Source: Caldilineae bacterium (GTDB taxonomy: Bacteria; Chloroflexota; Anaerolineae; JAAEKA01). From it: a stretch of DNA of 64,000 nucleotides. The stretch is taken from contig JACKBK010000009.1 in the NCBI GenBank assembly GCA_020634555.1, positions 49,565 through 113,564 on the forward strand, given 5' to 3'. The notes under the pieces were generated by a model. The model had not been told where the DNA came from, made no database searches, and saw only the letters and a list, made by a program, of their open reading frames with translations. A program made the translations under genes and the position numbers. How positions within the stretch are numbered: position 1 is the first letter of the stretch; each line of letters starts with the position of its first letter. Of the stretch, positions 56,748 to 64,000 are shown piece after piece.

Positions 56748-59299
56748 GGGGTTCCGTACAGCCTTTGGTAGTTGGCCAGGTGTGCAAGGACGCGGCGGAC
56801 GTAGAGCTTGGGCTCGCTAAGGGTGATCTCCTCGACATAGAGGTCGTTGTCGTCGGTGGCCGCCTCGTCCAGCCAGTACCCGGCGTTGCCCGGCCCTGAG
56901 TTGTAGCCAACCAGCGCCGGATACATGTTGCCGTCGAACATCTCCAGCCCTGCGAAGAGGTAGTACGTCCCGAACTTGATGTTGAGATACGGCTTGTAGA
57001 TGTCGTCGGGCTGGAAATTGGGCCAGCCGATGGCGTTGGCGATCCACTCGGCCGTGCTGGGGATGACCTGTGTCAGGCCCTGGGCGGCGGCAAAGGAACG
57101 AGCGCCGCGCTCGAAGAAGCTCTCCTGGCGGATCAGCGCATAGACCAGCAGCGGATCGATGCCGCGGCTGGCCGCTTCCGCCTCCACCACGTCGGAGAAG
57201 TAGGTCGGGTAGGCCATGCGCTGGATGAAAAGCGGCGAGCCGAACAGCCCGTCAGGGCTGAGCGCACCGGTGCGCACGGCTGCCAGCGTCGCGTCGCGGT
57301 ACAGACCCAGGTCGCGGAAATAGAGCGCCAGCGCGTACTGTGCCAGCGGCGAATCGGCGTAGCGTTCGCGCACCTCGTCCATCTCCCGCAGCGCCTCGCC
57401 GCGCATCCCGGCGCGCAGATATGCCTCGCCGCGGGCAAGCTGCGGATCGGCAGCGACCTCAGCAGGCAGCGCGCGCAGGCTGGCCGGGTCGCTGCCCGGC
57501 GCCGCCCAGCCGGCCAGCCACTGTTCCGCCTCCGCCTGCAAATCGCTGTCCGTAACATCCGCTTTCGCCGTCCCTTGACTTTGCCACTGATCACTGATCA
57601 CCGATAACTGGTCACTGCCCGCAGCGATCTCAGCCGCCCGCGCCGTGTAGTAGCTGTCGGCGGCCTCGGCGGCCAGCCCCTGCCACAGTTGCGCCGCGCG
57701 CGCCGCGTCGCCCAGCTCCAGCGCGCCCTTGCCGGCCCAGAAACGGCCCGCGTGGGCGTAGGTGTTGTTGGGGTAGCCGTCCACCAGCCGTTGCCAGCTT
57801 GCCACCGCGGCTTCGACCTGGCCAAGCTCGTACTGGCAGACGCCGCCCCGGTAGAGCGCCTCGCCGGCGTCGGCAGCCGCGGGGTAGAGCCGCGCGATGT
57901 CGAGGTATTCGGCGGCCGCGGTCTGGCAGTCCCCGTCGCGCTCGGCGACGCGGGCGGCCTCCAGCAGCGCGGCCGGCGTGCCTGCTTGTTTGTACAACGA
58001 GCGGGCGGTGGCCGCGTTGCCCAGCCGACTGTTGGCGACGGCCATGCGGATCAGCACGGTTGTGCGGTCGCCGTACTCAGGATGTGTGTCCAGCAAGTTC
58101 TGCCATTCGGCCAGCGCGCTGGTGTACTCGCGCTGGTTGAAATACGCCTCGGCCACCTGAAGGTGCGGCTCGGCCGGGTGGTCGGGGACGGCGTCGAAAT
58201 AGCGATAGATCGTCGCGATGCCGTCGGCGTACAGCCCGTTGCCCAGCAGGATGCGGGCGTAGGCAAGGTCGTCCAACGGCTGGCCGGCGGCTGCCAGCGC
58301 ATTGGCGGCAGTGAGAGCGCCCGGGCTGGCGTCGTCCTCGGCGATTGCACGCCGGTAGCGATCCAGCGCGGCGTCGGCCTGGCCGTCATCAGCCAGCCAT
58401 TGGCCGGCGCGTGTTTGCAACTCAGCCCGGTAACGGGCGAACTGGCTGCGGCCCAGGATCGCGTCCAGTTGTGCGACGGCCGCGCCGGTGTCGCCACGGT
58501 CGCGGTAGATGTCGGCCAGTTCTTCCTGGGCGGCGAAGAGCACGAAGTTGTCGGTCGCAGCCGCAACGGCCTGATCCAGCGCGGCCAGCGCGCCGTCTGT
58601 GTCCTCAGCCTGCAGCAGCAGCCGGCCGATGCGCAGGTTGACCTCGCCGGCCAGCGTGTCGTCGTTGGCCAGATAGCGCCGATAGGCATCCACCGCTCCC
58701 GCCGGGTTACCGACCTGCGCCAGCGCATCGCCAAGCCAGAAGTCAAGCTCTACGGGCAGCGCCTCTTCGGGAACCTGCTCACGGGCCAGTCCCAACGCTA
58801 CGACTGCTTCGGTCGGTTGTTCGTCCTCCAGATAAGCCTGGCCCAGCCGCCAGCGCGCTTCGTAGCCTTCTGGGCTGTCGGGCTGCGCCTGGACGATGGC
58901 GGCGTAGCGCTGGCGGGCATCGACGTAATCGCCGTTGTCGTGCAGGCGGCGCGCCTCGGCCAGGGCCTGGCTGGGCGGGACCGTAGGCGTGGCTGTGGGG
59001 GTGGGTGTGTTGGTCGGCGTGGCCGTCGGCGACGGCGTGGATGTCGCGGTGTTGGTGGGTGTGGCCGTTGGCGGGTCGGTCGGCGGGGCCGCGATGGCAT
59101 CGGTTGGCGCGGTTGCAGCCGCCGGCTCGACCGTGGTTGGCGCAGCCTGTGGCGTTTCAGCCGGCGCGGCGGTTGTGGCCGTGGCTGCTGCGGCCGGCGT
59201 CTCGTCACCCCGGTTGCACGCAGCCAGCGCGATCACGAGGACCGCGATCAGCGCGACCAACGCGAGGCGGGGAAGCAGGTTCTGGTGTTTCCGTTGCAT
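56744..59299 (-). CDS. TPR-rich lipoprotein lytic transglycosylase (Slt-like)
   Basis: 851 aa from ATG 59299 (MQRKHQNLLPRLALVALIAV). Lipobox ALAACNRG (Cys28), a Pro/Thr/Ala linker to about 110, many TPR-like helices to about 650, and a C-terminal SLT domain: LIRQESFFERGARSFAAAQG with catalytic Glu726, then GLTQVIPSTAEWIANAIG and GYNSGPGNAGYW. Cleaves peptidoglycan between MurNAc and GlcNAc. Residues 561-575 (GSDQLSVISDQWQSQ) are encoded by a degenerate intergenic-type repeat inserted in frame. Confidence 0.9.
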   Translation of the reverse strand: MQRKHQNLLPRLALVALIAVLVIALAACNRGDETPAAAATATTAAPAETPQAAPTTVEPAAATAPTDAIAAPPTDPPTATPTNTATSTPSPTATPTNTPTPTATPTVPPSQALAEARRLHDNGDYVDARQRYAAIVQAQPDSPEGYEARWRLGQAYLEDEQPTEAVVALGLAREQVPEEALPVELDFWLGDALAQVGNPAGAVDAYRRYLANDDTLAGEVNLRIGRLLLQAEDTDGALAALDQAVAAATDNFVLFAAQEELADIYRDRGDTGAAVAQLDAILGRSQFARYRAELQTRAGQWLADDGQADAALDRYRRAIAEDDASPGALTAANALAAAGQPLDDLAYARILLGNGLYADGIATIYRYFDAVPDHPAEPHLQVAEAYFNQREYTSALAEWQNLLDTHPEYGDRTTVLIRMAVANSRLGNAATARSLYKQAGTPAALLEAARVAERDGDCQTAAAEYLDIARLYPAAADAGEALYRGGVCQYELGQVEAAVASWQRLVDGYPNNTYAHAGRFWAGKGALELGDAARAAQLWQGLAAEAADSYYTARAAEIAAGSDQLSVISDQWQSQGTAKADVTDSDLQAEAEQWLAGWAAPGSDPASLRALPAEVAADPQLARGEAYLRAGMRGEALREMDEVRERYADSPLAQYALALYFRDLGLYRDATLAAVRTGALSPDGLFGSPLFIQRMAYPTYFSDVVEAEAASRGIDPLLVYALIRQESFFERGARSFAAAQGLTQVIPSTAEWIANAIGWPNFQPDDIYKPYLNIKFGTYYLFAGLEMFDGNMYPALVGYNSGPGNAGYWLDEAATDDNDLYVEEITLSEPKLYVRRVLAHLANYQRLYGTP
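57577..57619 (-). repeat. Dispersed repeat inserted in frame within the SLT gene
   Basis: Coding-strand GGCAGTGACCAGTTATCGGT then GATCAGTGATCAGTGG is the same short-repeat family as the gaps at 20675, 33748 and 43238. It encodes a low-complexity linker just before the SLT-proximal region. Confidence 0.75.
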
Positions 59300-59369
59300 G
59301 GGTCGATGATAGCCTGCGCGCGACACGATGTCAAGTAGAGGTTGTCCAGTTTTCAGGCAAGCAAATCCT

Positions 59370-59409
59370 CCTGCGTTCCGGCTGGTCTCCTGACCGCCCG
59401 GAACGCAGG
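59370..59409. promoter_or_regulatory. Long hairpin in the divergent SLT/GH13 promoter region
   Basis: CCTGCGTTCCGG (59370-59381) and CCGGAACGCAGG (59398-59409), with an inner GGTC-TCCT-GACC. Because flanking genes diverge, it is not a terminator; an operator or RNA structure is possible. Confidence 0.45.
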
Positions 59410-59434
59410 TAGGCGCGTTGTGAGGCAAACGGAC

Positions 59435-59463
59435 TTGTGATGGCTGTCTACCTGTGGTAAGCT
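59435..59463 (+). promoter_or_regulatory. Possible promoter for the GH13 gene
   Basis: TTGTGA (59435-59440), 17-bp spacer, TAAGCT (59458-59463). Weak -10; start would be about 45 nt before the ATG. Confidence 0.35.
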
Positions 59464-59514
59464 ACGACAACCACCGACCTATCCACTATTCTCCTCTAAG
59501 ATAGGAACATCGCC

Positions 59515-62500
59515 ATGTCAGATAACAGCACAACAGGCTGGAACGTTCCAGCCGATTACTTCAGAGAATTCCACGTCTCAAGAGAGGCGCGCGATCTGTA
59601 TCAGTTCGACGAGTCGCTTTTCTCGCTGCGGGGCACCGTCGTCATTCCCAACTTCCGCGCCGCGCGCCAGTTCGCCGACCAGATGAACGAGCGCCGCGAT
59701 CTGGTGCGTTTCCCCGAACAGGCGGTCAAGGCAGGCCAGATCAACGCGATGGCGCTGATCCACGAGATCCTGCACCTGATGGTCGTCTCGTATCGCCAGC
59801 AGAAGAACCCCGGCGCGCTGAAGGACGCCCTGGACCATCTGGACGAGACGCTCTCGGCCGAGCCGGTGGAGACCACGTTGACGGAGTTCGTCGACGACTT
59901 TCCTGCCCAGACGGTCTACAAGGGCGAGATAACTGTGCCCGACTATCTGGCCAGCGACACCGCGGGCGATCCTAACCCGCAAGTCTCGCTGGAGGAAATG
60001 CTGCTGCTGTGGTTGTCCAACACCAACCCGGCCTTTGAGCCGTACCGCGAGCTGTTCGACGACACGCCACTGGAGCGCGACACCGAGTACGAGCGCATGA
60101 TTGGCGAGCTGCGCCAGTTCTTCGCCAGCCAGCCCGGCTTCGGCGAGGGCAACGTCAGCCTGATGGACATGCTGGAGGCGCCGGCCAAGGCATCGCCCTA
60201 CTCGCTGGAAGGCCAGCTCGAGTTCATCCGCCAGAACTGGGCGCAGTTTCTGGGCAAGCACATCTTCCGCCTGCTGGCCGGGCTGGACCTGATCGCCGAG
60301 GAGGAAAAACCGGTCTTCTTTGGCCCCGGACCGTCCGAGGCGCCCGACTTTGGCCACCTGACTGTCGAGCCGGAGCGTTTCAGCCCCGACCGCGATTGGA
60401 TGCCCAAGGTCGTGATGATGGCCAAGAACGCCTACGTCTGGCTGGACCAACTCTCGCGCAAGTACGGCATGGAACTGCGCTACCTGAACCAGATACCGGA
60501 CGAGGAACTTGATTTTCTGGCGCAGGGCGGCTTTACCGGCCTCTGGCTGATCGGGCTGTGGGAGCGCAGCACTGCCTCGCGCACCATCAAGCAGATGATG
60601 GGCAACCCGGAGGCGGTCGCGTCAGCCTACTCGCTGTACGACTACGAGATCGCCGCCGATCTGGGCGGCTGGCTGGCCTACAAGGACCTGCGCGACCGGG
60701 CCTGGGCGCGCGGCATCCGCCTGGCCAGCGACATGGTGCCCAACCATGTCGGCATCGACGGCAAGTGGGTGATGGAACACCCCGACTGGTTTGTCCAGCT
60801 TCCCTACAGCCCCTTCCCGTCCTACAGCTTCAACGGGCCGAATCTCAGCCAGGACGAGCGGGTGGGCATTTACCTGGAAGACCACTACTACAGCCGCAGC
60901 GATGCGGCAGTGGTGTTTCAGCGGCGCGACCACTGGACCGGCGATACGCGCTTCATCTACCACGGCAACGACGGCACCAGCATGCCCTGGAACGACACCG
61001 CGCAGCTCAACTACCTCAACCCGGAGGTGCGCGAGGCGGTGATCCAGACCATCCTGCACGTGGCGCGCATGTTCCCCATCATCCGCTTCGACGCCGCCAT
61101 GACGCTGGCCAAACGCCACTTTCACCGGCTGTGGTTCCCGGAACCGGGCAGCGGCGGCGACATCGCATCGCGGGCCGAGTATGGTCTGACGCAGGCGGAG
61201 TTCGACGCGGCTTTCCCGGAGGAGTTCTGGCGCGAGGTGGTGGACCGGGTCGCGGCGGAGGTGCCGGACACCCTGCTGCTGGCCGAGGCTTTCTGGCTGA
61301 TGGAAGGCTACTTCGTGCGCACGCTGGGCATGCACCGGGTGTACAACAGCGCGTTCATGAACATGCTGAAGAAGGAAGAGAACGCCAAGTATCGCTCGGT
61401 GATCAAGAACACCGTCGAGTTCGACCCGGAGATTCTCAAGCGCTACGTCAACTTCATGAACAACCCTGATGAGGACACCGCGGTCGCCCAGTTCGGCAAG
61501 GACGACAAGTACTTCGGTGTGGCGACGATGCTGGCGACCATGCCCGGCCTGCCGATGTTCGGCCACGGCCAGATCGAGGGATTCACGGAGAAGTACGGCA
61601 TGGAATACCGCCGGGCTTATTATGACGAGACGCCCGATGGGTGGCTGGTGAGCCGCCACCAGCGCGAGATCTTCCCGCTGTTGCACAAGCGCTATCTGTT
61701 TGCCGAGGTGGACAACTTCCGCCTCTACGACTTCTTCAGCGCCGAGGGCGGGGTCAACGAGGATGTGTTCGCCTACTCCAACCACTCCGGCGATGAACGG
61801 GCGCTGGTGATCTTCCACAACAAGTGGGCGGACGCGCGCGGCTGGATCCGCACTTCGGCCGCCTACGCGGTCAAGGAGGCGGACGGCAACAAGAGGCTGG
61901 AGCAGACCGATCTGGCCAACGGCCTCGGCCTGCCCAACGACCCCAACGCCTACGTCATCTTCCGCGACGTGGCCTCCAACCTGGAGTACATCCGCAACTG
62001 CAAACAACTGCACGAGGAGGGGATGTACGTGGAACTGGGCGCGTTCAAGTACCACGTCTTCCTGGACTATCGAATTGTGCATGAGGACATCGACGGCAGC
62101 TACGGCCATCTGATGGGCTATCTGGCCGGTCGCGGCGTGCCCAGCATCGAGGAGGCGCTGGCCGAGATCTTCCTGCAGCCGGTGCTTGATCCCTTCCGCA
62201 AGCTGGTCAACAGCGACACCCTAGGCGCCCTGACCGAGGTCGTCATGCCGGTCGCGGTCGAGATGGCCGAGGTCACGGTTGAGGAGGAGGACGGCGACGA
62301 GCTGGCCGAGCTGGATGTCGAGATAGTCGTCGAGGCTGACCTCGAATCGCCGGACGTGCAGGTGCTGCTGGACGATGTGCAGGCGCGCTACCAGACGCTG
62401 CTGCAGGCGGTGGCCGACTTTGCCGAGGGCGAGGGAGACGTCGCCGCGCTGGCGGCTGAAAACCGCGACGGGTTGGAGACCCTGCTGAGCCTGCCTGACC

Positions 62501-63087
62501 TGGCCGAACAGATGCCTGAGCTTGAGCAGGTGGCGGCCAGCATCGCCGCACAACTGGGCGGCGGCGAGATGGTCTGGGCGACCGCGTTGAGCTGGCACTT
62601 TGTACACAACTTGGGCGCGGCGGTGGATACTGACGAGGCGGCAGAGCTGAGCCGCAGTTGGCTGGATGAGTGGCTGCTTGGCCGGCTGATCGGCTCCGTG
62701 CTGCGCGACATGACCGCTACTGGCGGCGCCGCCGATGAAGCCGTGGCAGTTGTCAAGCTGCTGACAGCCAACGGCCGCTGGTTCGATGCCAGGACCGCGT
62801 CCCAGCGCACACCGCTGGCCGTGTTGAGCAAGCTGTTGCGGTCGAGGGAGGTGCAGCAGTTCATCCGCGTCAACCGCTACGGCGGCGTGCTCTACTTCAA
62901 CAAGGAGGCCTACGAGCAACTTTGCGCCTGGCTGCTGCTGCCTGCGGTGGTGGACAGTCTGGCCAATCTGCCCGAAGAGGACGCGGTCGAGCAGATCGTG
63001 GAGCGCCACGCCGTCCTGCAGAAGCTGCTGGAAGCGTCCGCCGAGTCGGGCTATCAGGTGGATAAATTGCTGGAGGGCGTGCGGTGA
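59515..63087 (+). CDS. Large GH13 alpha-amylase family enzyme
   Basis: 1190 aa from ATG 59515. The catalytic barrel spans about 330-760: region I DMVPNHVG, nucleophile Asp526 (IIRFDAAMTLAKRHFHR), acid/base Glu591 (LLLAEAFWLMEGYF), transition-state Asp652 (MNNPDEDTA). This His-rich pattern fits GH13 glucan-processing enzymes of the maltosyltransferase or trehalose-synthase type rather than a secreted amylase; there is no signal peptide. Residues 1-300 are a separate helical domain with a zincin-like HEILH (83-87). Residues about 850-1190 are helical, acidic and unrecognised. Substrate unknown, probably cytoplasmic alpha-glucan. Confidence 0.85.
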   Translation: MSDNSTTGWNVPADYFREFHVSREARDLYQFDESLFSLRGTVVIPNFRAARQFADQMNERRDLVRFPEQAVKAGQINAMALIHEILHLMVVSYRQQKNPGALKDALDHLDETLSAEPVETTLTEFVDDFPAQTVYKGEITVPDYLASDTAGDPNPQVSLEEMLLLWLSNTNPAFEPYRELFDDTPLERDTEYERMIGELRQFFASQPGFGEGNVSLMDMLEAPAKASPYSLEGQLEFIRQNWAQFLGKHIFRLLAGLDLIAEEEKPVFFGPGPSEAPDFGHLTVEPERFSPDRDWMPKVVMMAKNAYVWLDQLSRKYGMELRYLNQIPDEELDFLAQGGFTGLWLIGLWERSTASRTIKQMMGNPEAVASAYSLYDYEIAADLGGWLAYKDLRDRAWARGIRLASDMVPNHVGIDGKWVMEHPDWFVQLPYSPFPSYSFNGPNLSQDERVGIYLEDHYYSRSDAAVVFQRRDHWTGDTRFIYHGNDGTSMPWNDTAQLNYLNPEVREAVIQTILHVARMFPIIRFDAAMTLAKRHFHRLWFPEPGSGGDIASRAEYGLTQAEFDAAFPEEFWREVVDRVAAEVPDTLLLAEAFWLMEGYFVRTLGMHRVYNSAFMNMLKKEENAKYRSVIKNTVEFDPEILKRYVNFMNNPDEDTAVAQFGKDDKYFGVATMLATMPGLPMFGHGQIEGFTEKYGMEYRRAYYDETPDGWLVSRHQREIFPLLHKRYLFAEVDNFRLYDFFSAEGGVNEDVFAYSNHSGDERALVIFHNKWADARGWIRTSAAYAVKEADGNKRLEQTDLANGLGLPNDPNAYVIFRDVASNLEYIRNCKQLHEEGMYVELGAFKYHVFLDYRIVHEDIDGSYGHLMGYLAGRGVPSIEEALAEIFLQPVLDPFRKLVNSDTLGALTEVVMPVAVEMAEVTVEEEDGDELAELDVEIVVEADLESPDVQVLLDDVQARYQTLLQAVADFAEGEGDVAALAAENRDGLETLLSLPDLAEQMPELEQVAASIAAQLGGGEMVWATALSWHFVHNLGAAVDTDEAAELSRSWLDEWLLGRLIGSVLRDMTATGGAADEAVAVVKLLTANGRWFDARTASQRTPLAVLSKLLRSREVQQFIRVNRYGGVLYFNKEAYEQLCAWLLLPAVVDSLANLPEEDAVEQIVERHAVLQKLLEASAESGYQVDKLLEGVR

Positions 63088-63120
63088 AACGAAGTGCTTA
63101 GCGCATAGCTCGTGAGACGC

Positions 63121-63158
63121 CGAGAAGTTCGACTTTGCCGAAAAAGTCGAACTTCTCG
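63121..63158. terminator. 16-bp bidirectional terminator hairpin
   Basis: CGAGAAGTTCGACTTT (63121-63136) and AAAGTCGAACTTCTCG (63143-63158), 6-nt loop. Between the convergent GH13 and acyltransferase genes. Confidence 0.75.
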
Positions 63159-63196
63159 CGTTCAGACCTTGCTAACTCCCCGTCGTTTCTTCTGTG

Positions 63197-64000
63197 TCAG
63201 CTTATGGCTTCACCCACAGGCTCGATCAGGCCCGGTTGTACGTCCTCGACCAGCGAGACCAGCGCGTTGATCTCCTCGTGATAGAACGCTACAATCCTGG
63301 CCGGGTCGGGGATCAATCCCTGGTCGGTGGCTACGCCAAGCAGCACCTCGTTGTTGTAGCTGAGGATGCTGACGCCGATGCCCAGTCGGCCTGACTGCGG
63401 CACCCAAAACATGAGCTGGGTTATGGGCGCGCCGGCGAAATAGACCTGATGCCGCGGGCCGGGCACGTTGGTCATCACCGCGGTTGCCTTGGTTCCAAAG
63501 ATGTCCACGACCAGATTCTCGATGTCGGTCGGCGCCATGCCGATCGCGTTGAGGATGCCAAACGCGACCACGGCTTCCGGCGTGCCTTTCAACTCGTCCA
63601 TCCGCCGCTTGAGCTCCATCAGCCGGTCGAAAGGGTCTTCGATGCCAACGGGCAGCGCGAGGAAGATCAGCCCAAAGCGGTTGCCCAGCTCGATGGCGGC
63701 GTCGGGCGGACGCAGGTTGACCGGGATCACGGCGCGCACGTTGAGATCCTCGACCGGCTGTTCTCTGGCCAACAGGTAGCTGCGCAGCGCGCCGGCCACG
63801 CAGGCCAGCAACACATCGTTGACCGTCGCGCCGGTGGCTTTGCCGATGGTCTTGACCGTGGGCAGCGGTATCGGCGCCGACCAGGCAGCCTGCTTTGGCA
63901 CGCCCAGCGGCCCTTTGAGGATCGTCTTGCGGTCGGGCAGCATCAACAACAACCGGCCCAGCGCCATGGTGGTGTCCGTGCCTTGCCGCGCCAGATCCAA
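63197..64000 (-). CDS. Wax ester synthase/diacylglycerol acyltransferase (WS/DGAT), N-terminus beyond window
   Basis: At least 267 aa visible, running off the right edge. The C-terminal DUF1298 half is clear: GKATGATVNDVLLACVAGAL, RAVIPVNLRPPDAAIELGNR, AVMTNVPGPRHQVYFAGAPI and SILSYNNEVLLGVATDQGLI. The catalytic HHxxxDG motif would lie outside the window, so activity cannot be judged. Makes wax esters or triacylglycerol from acyl-CoA. The first visible Met is internal. Confidence 0.9.
   Translation of the reverse strand: MDLARQGTDTTMALGRLLLMLPDRKTILKGPLGVPKQAAWSAPIPLPTVKTIGKATGATVNDVLLACVAGALRSYLLAREQPVEDLNVRAVIPVNLRPPDAAIELGNRFGLIFLALPVGIEDPFDRLMELKRRMDELKGTPEAVVAFGILNAIGMAPTDIENLVVDIFGTKATAVMTNVPGPRHQVYFAGAPITQLMFWVPQSGRLGIGVSILSYNNEVLLGVATDQGLIPDPARIVAFYHEEINALVSLVEDVQPGLIEPVGEAIS

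Noticed and set aside
60622..62109. 495-aa minus-strand frame opposite the GH13 gene
   Set aside because: GC-rich shadow of a well-supported coding gene.

Overview
The window looks like a chromosomal segment of a GC-rich member of the Chloroflexota, probably Anaerolineae or Caldilineae. This is inferred from the lineage-style insertions in RpoB, RpoC and S12, the frequent TTG start codons, Pro/Thr-rich lipoproteins, and the degenerate 'CAGTGATCAGTGAT' intergenic repeats. No rRNA, tRNA, CRISPR array or intact transposase was found.

Region 1 (1-14799, all minus strand). In transcription order from the right: degV-plsX-fabF (fatty acid and phospholipid synthesis), a membrane protein with a NERD-like domain, queG (queuosine), a GAF-SpoIIE phosphatase, and hom (homoserine dehydrogenase). 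Then comes an unusual cassette: a 1188-aa CHAT peptidase, pseudo-NACHT, HEAT-repeat protein; a 25-codon ORF coupled to it by ATGA; a papain-like (C1) peptidase with a Pro-rich tail; and a TIM-barrel glycosidase-like protein that runs off the left edge with the same kind of tail. This is the best candidate here for an undescribed system, perhaps an NLR- or caspase-like signalling module.

Region 2 (15069-49069, all plus strand). PspC and a class V aminotransferase precede a nearly canonical expression superoperon: rpoB-rpoC, rpsL-rpsG-fusA-tuf, the S10-spc-alpha ribosomal clusters with secY-adk-map-rpmJ, then rpoA-rplQ-truA-rplM-rpsI, and finally mogA. infA is missing from its usual place between map and rpmJ. 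Sigma70-type promoters with 17-bp spacers are visible before rpoB, rpsL and tuf. The rpoB and tuf leaders share a 14-nt motif. Palindromic MITE-like elements have inserted between ribosomal genes.

Region 3 (49070-64000, mixed strands). This holds an orphan lipoprotein, a gamma-carbonic anhydrase-like protein, a lipoprotein cytochrome c, and a thioredoxin-TPR (CnoX-like) protein. A decayed Rhs locus follows, with two near-identical core fragments, one toxin-like tip and three small membrane proteins that may be immunity proteins. Next are a coupled SLT-TPR / LysM-LTD / DUF1992 operon, a 1190-aa GH13 enzyme with a HEILH-containing N-terminal domain, and the C-terminal part of a wax ester synthase/DGAT-like acyltransferase cut by the right edge.

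Convergent gene pairs are separated by long perfect bidirectional hairpins. Annotations come from reading motifs by eye; no database searches were run.
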